DNA of 64,000 nt from contig NZ_CP115483.1 of NCBI RefSeq assembly GCF_027627455.1, positions 4,216,001 to 4,280,000 of the forward strand, written 5' to 3'. Positions within the stretch are counted from its first letter, which is position 1; every line of letters begins with the position of its first letter. The DNA is from Sphingobacterium sp. SYP-B4668. Lineage in GTDB: Bacteria; Bacteroidota; Bacteroidia; Sphingobacteriales; Sphingobacteriaceae. A model generated the notes under the pieces. It was not told where the DNA came from. It saw nothing but the letters and a program-made list of their open reading frames with translations, and ran no database searches. The position numbers and the translations under genes are program-made. Below are positions 60,645 to 64,000 of the stretch, piece by piece.

Positions 60645-62327
60645 TTATTTTACCAGTTTTCTATATTTGATTCGCTTAGGTCCTATATCTCCCAACCGTT
60701 TTTTCCGGTTTTCTTCGTATTCGGAATAATTCCCTTCAAAGAAGTATACCTGTGAGTCACCTTCAAAAGCAAGAATATGCGTACATATTCTATCCAAGAA
60801 CCATCTATCGTGCGAGATGACCACGGCACAACCACCAAAGTTTTCCAAACCTTCTTCTAATGCTCGTAGTGTATTGACATCGATATCATTCGTCGGCTCA
60901 TCCAGTAGCAGGACATTCGAACTTTTCTTCAACGTAATGGCCAGATGTACCCGATTACGCTCTCCGCCCGAAAGTATACCTACATTCTTCTGTTGGTCTG
61001 CACCGTTAAAGTTAAACTTAGAGACATAGGCTCTAGAGTTCACTGGACGATTGCCCAAAAGAATATTGTCTTGACCATCTGTAATATTTTCCCAAACGGA
61101 TTTGTTTGGGTCCAGATCATTGTGCATCTGATCCACATACCCCAATACGACGGTCTCACCTACCCTGAACGTTCCCGTATCAGGCGTTTCTTGTCCCGTG
61201 ATCAGTCGGAAAAGGGTTGTCTTTCCTGCACCATTGGGACCAATTATGCCTACAATTCCTGCTGGGGGAAGTGAAAAACTCAGGTTTTCAAACAAAATGC
61301 GATCGCCATAAGACTTTGAAATGTCGTTGGCTTCGATGACCACATTCCCTAAACGAGGTCCAGGAGGAATGAAAAGTTCCAATTTTTCTTCCCTTTCCTT
61401 CGTCTCCTCCGAGGCTAATTTTTCATAATTATGCAAACGAGCTTTGGACTTGGCATGACGGGCTTTTGGTGCCATACGCACCCATTCCAACTCACGTTCC
61501 AGAGTCTTTTGACGTTTGGACTCTGTCTTTTCTTCTTGCGCCAAACGCTTTGCTTTCTGATCCAACCAAGAAGAATAGTTGCCTTTCCAAGGGATACCTT
61601 CTCCCCGATCCAACTCCAATATCCAGCCCGCCACATTATCTAAGAAATAACGGTCGTGCGTCACTGCGATGACCGTCCCCTTATACTGTTGTAGGTGCTG
61701 CTCCAACCAGTCGATTGACTCCGCATCCAAGTGGTTGGTGGGCTCATCCAGCAACAGCACGTCGGGCTCCTGTAGCAAAAGACGACATAGTGCCACCCTT
61801 CTACGCTCTCCTCCTGACAAATTGGCAATCAAGGATTGTGGCTCGGGACAACGTAACGCATCCATTGCGCGCTCCAATTTGGCATCAAGTTCCCAAGCAT
61901 TCGTAGCATCTATTTTATCCTGCAACTCCCCTTGTCGGGTCAATAGCTTATCCATTTCATCTGCATTCTCATACACTTCTGGCAAGCCAAACTTTTCGTT
62001 GATTTCTTCGTATTCCTTTAAAACAGCTGTAATCTCCGCAACACCCTCTTCAACAATCTCACGGACAGTTTTCTCCTCATCTAATACCGGTTCCTGCGCA
62101 AGATAGCCCACGGTGTATCCTGGGGAGAAAACCACTTCCCCTTGGTAGGCCTTGTCCAATCCAGCAATGATTTTCAAAACAGAAGACTTACCCGATCCGT
62201 TGAGACCGATCACCCCTATTTTGGCACCATAAAAAAAGGAAAGATATATGTTTTTTAAAACTTGTTTTTGAGGCGGGTAAATCTTGTTTACACCTGCCAT
62301 CGAAAAGATGATTTTCTCGTCAGACAT
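60645..62327 (-). CDS. ettA: Energy-dependent translational throttle protein EttA (ABC-F)
   Basis: A 560-residue cytosolic ABC-F ATPase with two ABC domains and no membrane part. Walker A sequences GLNGSGKSS and GPNGAGKTT, signature LSGGERRRVALCRLLL and LSGGERNRVHLA, and the inter-domain linker (KRLAQEEKTESKRQKTLERELEWV) match EttA, including the length (about 555). It binds the ribosomal E site and gates elongation according to the ATP/ADP ratio. TATCTTTG -7 box at 62354-62361. It lies just upstream of the sensor kinase and may share its transcript. Confidence 0.93.
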   Translation of the reverse strand: MSDEKIIFSMAGVNKIYPPQKQVLKNIYLSFFYGAKIGVIGLNGSGKSSVLKIIAGLDKAYQGEVVFSPGYTVGYLAQEPVLDEEKTVREIVEEGVAEITAVLKEYEEINEKFGLPEVYENADEMDKLLTRQGELQDKIDATNAWELDAKLERAMDALRCPEPQSLIANLSGGERRRVALCRLLLQEPDVLLLDEPTNHLDAESIDWLEQHLQQYKGTVIAVTHDRYFLDNVAGWILELDRGEGIPWKGNYSSWLDQKAKRLAQEEKTESKRQKTLERELEWVRMAPKARHAKSKARLHNYEKLASEETKEREEKLELFIPPGPRLGNVVIEANDISKSYGDRILFENLSFSLPPAGIVGIIGPNGAGKTTLFRLITGQETPDTGTFRVGETVVLGYVDQMHNDLDPNKSVWENITDGQDNILLGNRPVNSRAYVSKFNFNGADQQKNVGILSGGERNRVHLAITLKKSSNVLLLDEPTNDIDVNTLRALEEGLENFGGCAVVISHDRWFLDRICTHILAFEGDSQVYFFEGNYSEYEENRKKRLGDIGPKRIKYRKLVK

Positions 62328-62353
62328 ATTGATTTTTGTAACTATTTTGTAAA

Positions 62354-62361
62354 CAAAGATA
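62354..62361 (-). promoter_or_regulatory. -7 promoter box of ettA
   Basis: TATCTTTG on the minus strand, 27 bases before the ettA ATG at 62327. The -33 is not well matched. Confidence 0.5.
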
Positions 62362-62515
62362 ATTATTCCGCCCGATAAACTGACATTTTGCTAGATTTAG
62401 ACGTATGGCGTAATTGTTGATAACATTAATAGAAAATTAGGGTAAGACTTTTGGATATATATTTATACATTTATATTATCCTTAATTCGAACTCAAAAAC
62501 AGAAAGGTAAACTAC

Positions 62516-64000
62516 ATGGAAGCAAAATTTTCACCACGCGTAAAGGATGTAATATCCTATAGCCGAGAAGAAGCTTTACGTCTTCGTCATGATTATATTG
62601 GCACAGAACATCTTTTACTTGGGTTGATTCGTGAGGGGGATGGAGTGGCGATTAAGATTTTGAAAAATATCGGTATCGATACTGCAACTCTACGACAGTC
62701 TATTGAAGATGCCGTAAAAGGTTCATCGGTGTCTCGTGCACCAATTGGCAACATGCCACTAACAAAACAAGCAGAAAAAGTACTTAAAATCACATACTTA
62801 GAAGCAAAGATATTCAAAAGCGACATCATCGGCACTGAGCATTTGATGCTTGCAATCTTGCGTGACGACGAAAACATCGCCTCTCAGATTCTGCAACAGT
62901 ACCAAGTTACCTACGATGTGTTCAAGAATGAGGTTGAGCAAAACAAAACCACCATTACCGATGAGGCTCCGGGCTCTTCAGCAGGTGGGGATGATGATTA
63001 TCCAGAAGAGGAGCAATTCAACCAGCCTAAGAAAGTGTCGGATATCAAGTCTAAGACACCGGTATTGGACAACTTTGGGCGTGATTTGACAAAAGCTGCC
63101 GAGGAAGGTCGCCTAGATCCTATCGTGGGCCGGGAGAAAGAAATCGAGCGTGTATCACAGATTTTGTCTCGTCGTAAGAAGAACAATCCTTTGCTTATTG
63201 GGGAGCCTGGTGTTGGTAAATCTGCCATTGCAGAAGGTCTTGCGCTTCGTATTATCCAACGCAAAGTGTCACGTGTCTTGTTCAACAAGCGGGTAGTCAC
63301 ACTTGATTTGGCCTCTCTTGTAGCAGGAACGAAATACCGTGGTCAATTTGAGGAACGGATGAAAGCTGTGATGAACGAATTGGAAAAATCTCCAGATGTC
63401 ATCCTATTCATCGATGAGATTCATACTATTGTTGGCGCTGGAGGTGCTTCGGGTTCTTTGGATGCCTCAAACATGTTCAAACCTGCTTTGGCTAGGGGCG
63501 AGATTCAATGTATCGGAGCTACTACGTTAGATGAATACAGACAATATATCGAGAAAGATGGTGCTTTGGACCGTCGTTTCCAACGCGTCACCATTGAGCC
63601 TGCGTCTCATGATGAGACCATCGAGATATTGACCCGTATCAAAGATAAATACGAAGAGCATCACAATGTCAACTACACACCTGAAGCTATTGAAGCCTGT
63701 GTGTCATTGACCACCCGATACATCACTGACCGTTTCCTTCCGGACAAGGCCATTGATGCACTGGATGAGGCTGGATCACGTGTCCACCTTAACAATATAC
63801 ATGTACCACAGTCCATCATTGATATCGAACAAAAGATCGAAGAGGTCAAGGTCGAGAAAAACAAGGTTGTTCGCAGTCAGAAATACGAAGAAGCCGCTAA
63901 GCTCCGGGATTCGGAGAAAAAGCTTTTAGAAGAATTGGAACGTGAGAAGACTGCTTGGGAAGCGGAGACCAAAACTAAGCGCTACCTCGTTACCGAGGAC
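62516..64000 (+). CDS. clpC: ATP-dependent Clp protease ATP-binding subunit ClpC (3' end outside window)
   Basis: The ATG at 62516 opens a frame that runs to the window end, giving 495 codons of an expected 840 or so. A Clp N-domain repeat (about 1-145; SREEALRLRHDYIGTEHLLLGLIREGDG, KSDIIGTEHLMLAILRDD) is followed by an acidic linker. AAA+ domain 1 comes next (GEPGVGKS Walker A about residue 225, FIDEIHTIVGAG Walker B), and then the middle domain with a UVR-type motif (SQKYEEAAKLRDSEKKLLEEL). ClpC unfolds substrates for ClpP. The second AAA+ domain is cut off. Confidence 0.93.
   Translation, partial: MEAKFSPRVKDVISYSREEALRLRHDYIGTEHLLLGLIREGDGVAIKILKNIGIDTATLRQSIEDAVKGSSVSRAPIGNMPLTKQAEKVLKITYLEAKIFKSDIIGTEHLMLAILRDDENIASQILQQYQVTYDVFKNEVEQNKTTITDEAPGSSAGGDDDYPEEEQFNQPKKVSDIKSKTPVLDNFGRDLTKAAEEGRLDPIVGREKEIERVSQILSRRKKNNPLLIGEPGVGKSAIAEGLALRIIQRKVSRVLFNKRVVTLDLASLVAGTKYRGQFEERMKAVMNELEKSPDVILFIDEIHTIVGAGGASGSLDASNMFKPALARGEIQCIGATTLDEYRQYIEKDGALDRRFQRVTIEPASHDETIEILTRIKDKYEEHHNVNYTPEAIEACVSLTTRYITDRFLPDKAIDALDEAGSRVHLNNIHVPQSIIDIEQKIEEVKVEKNKVVRSQKYEEAAKLRDSEKKLLEELEREKTAWEAETKTKRYLVTED

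Noticed and set aside
62446..62480. Possible clpC promoter (TTTG-N18-TATATTAT)
   Set aside because: The -7 element lacks the TTTG half of the consensus, and the region is all A/T, so chance matches are likely.
1..64000. CRISPR arrays, insertion sequences, integrases, phage genes, rRNA genes
   Set aside because: Looked for in both directions; no regularly spaced repeats, transposase motifs or rRNA sequence were seen.

Overview
The window looks like chromosomal DNA of a Bacteroidota member, most likely family Sphingobacteriaceae (Sphingobacterium/Pedobacter-like). Supporting signs are AT-rich intergenic DNA, promoters of the Bacteroidota type (TTTG, about 19 nt, TAnnTTTG, often TATCTTTG), and few Shine-Dalgarno sequences. 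The gene content also fits: DUF3078, DUF4290, a DAHP synthase/chorismate mutase fusion, a fused alpha/beta 2-oxoacid dehydrogenase E1, TamB paired with a BamA-like lipoprotein, and CcoS/CcoI. There are no rRNA genes, CRISPR arrays, insertion sequences or prophage genes. Most of it is core chromosome.

Layout. 1-4.1 kb: end of the cell-shape operon (mreC, mreD, PBP2, rodA). 4.3-6.2 kb: minus-strand YigZ, EamA transporter and secreted nuclease. 6.6-12.0 kb: aromatic amino-acid operon (pheA, DAHPS-CM, aroA, aroC, ROK kinase), preceded by a classical attenuator whose 21-residue leader peptide is packed with Phe and Tyr codons. 12-17 kb: fused E1, DEAD-box helicase, an unknown protein, Nudix. 17.3-24.5 kb: a possible small RNA, a 41-residue membrane protein, rlmH, DUF3078, YceI, murA (catalytic Cys replaced by Asp), DUF4290, pcrA. 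25-32.6 kb: tamB and a BamA-like partner. 32.7-39.6 kb: mdh, retropepsin-like protein, MFS exporter, transaldolase, Fur-family regulator, a structured intergenic region, rnr. 39.6-41 kb: a decayed reading frame with 33-bp repeats and a lipoprotein. 41-44.6 kb: rpsL-rpsG-fusA-rpsJ, ending in a terminator right after rpsJ. 45-53 kb: two outer-membrane barrels, AI-2E exporter, tRNA-Cys, cutC and small accessory genes. 53.3-60.6 kb: a microaerobic respiration cluster. 60.6-64 kb: ettA and the start of clpC.

Two regulatory systems stand out. First, the phe/tyr attenuator at 6591-6768 has every part visible: promoter, leader peptide, antiterminator and terminator. Second, the minus-strand cluster at 53.3-60.6 kb encodes a histidine kinase with a FixL-type haem PAS domain (both haem-pocket residues kept). 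Next to it is a response regulator in which a receiver domain is fused directly to a CRP/FNR-type DNA-binding output (FixJ and FixK in one polypeptide). Immediately downstream lie hemN, ccoI and ccoS, led by an odd Cys-rich half-length 2-hydroxyacid-dehydrogenase-like protein. A TGA-N6-TCA dyad, the FNR/FixK core geometry, sits upstream of that promoter.

All protein assignments come from reading sequence motifs. No database search was run.
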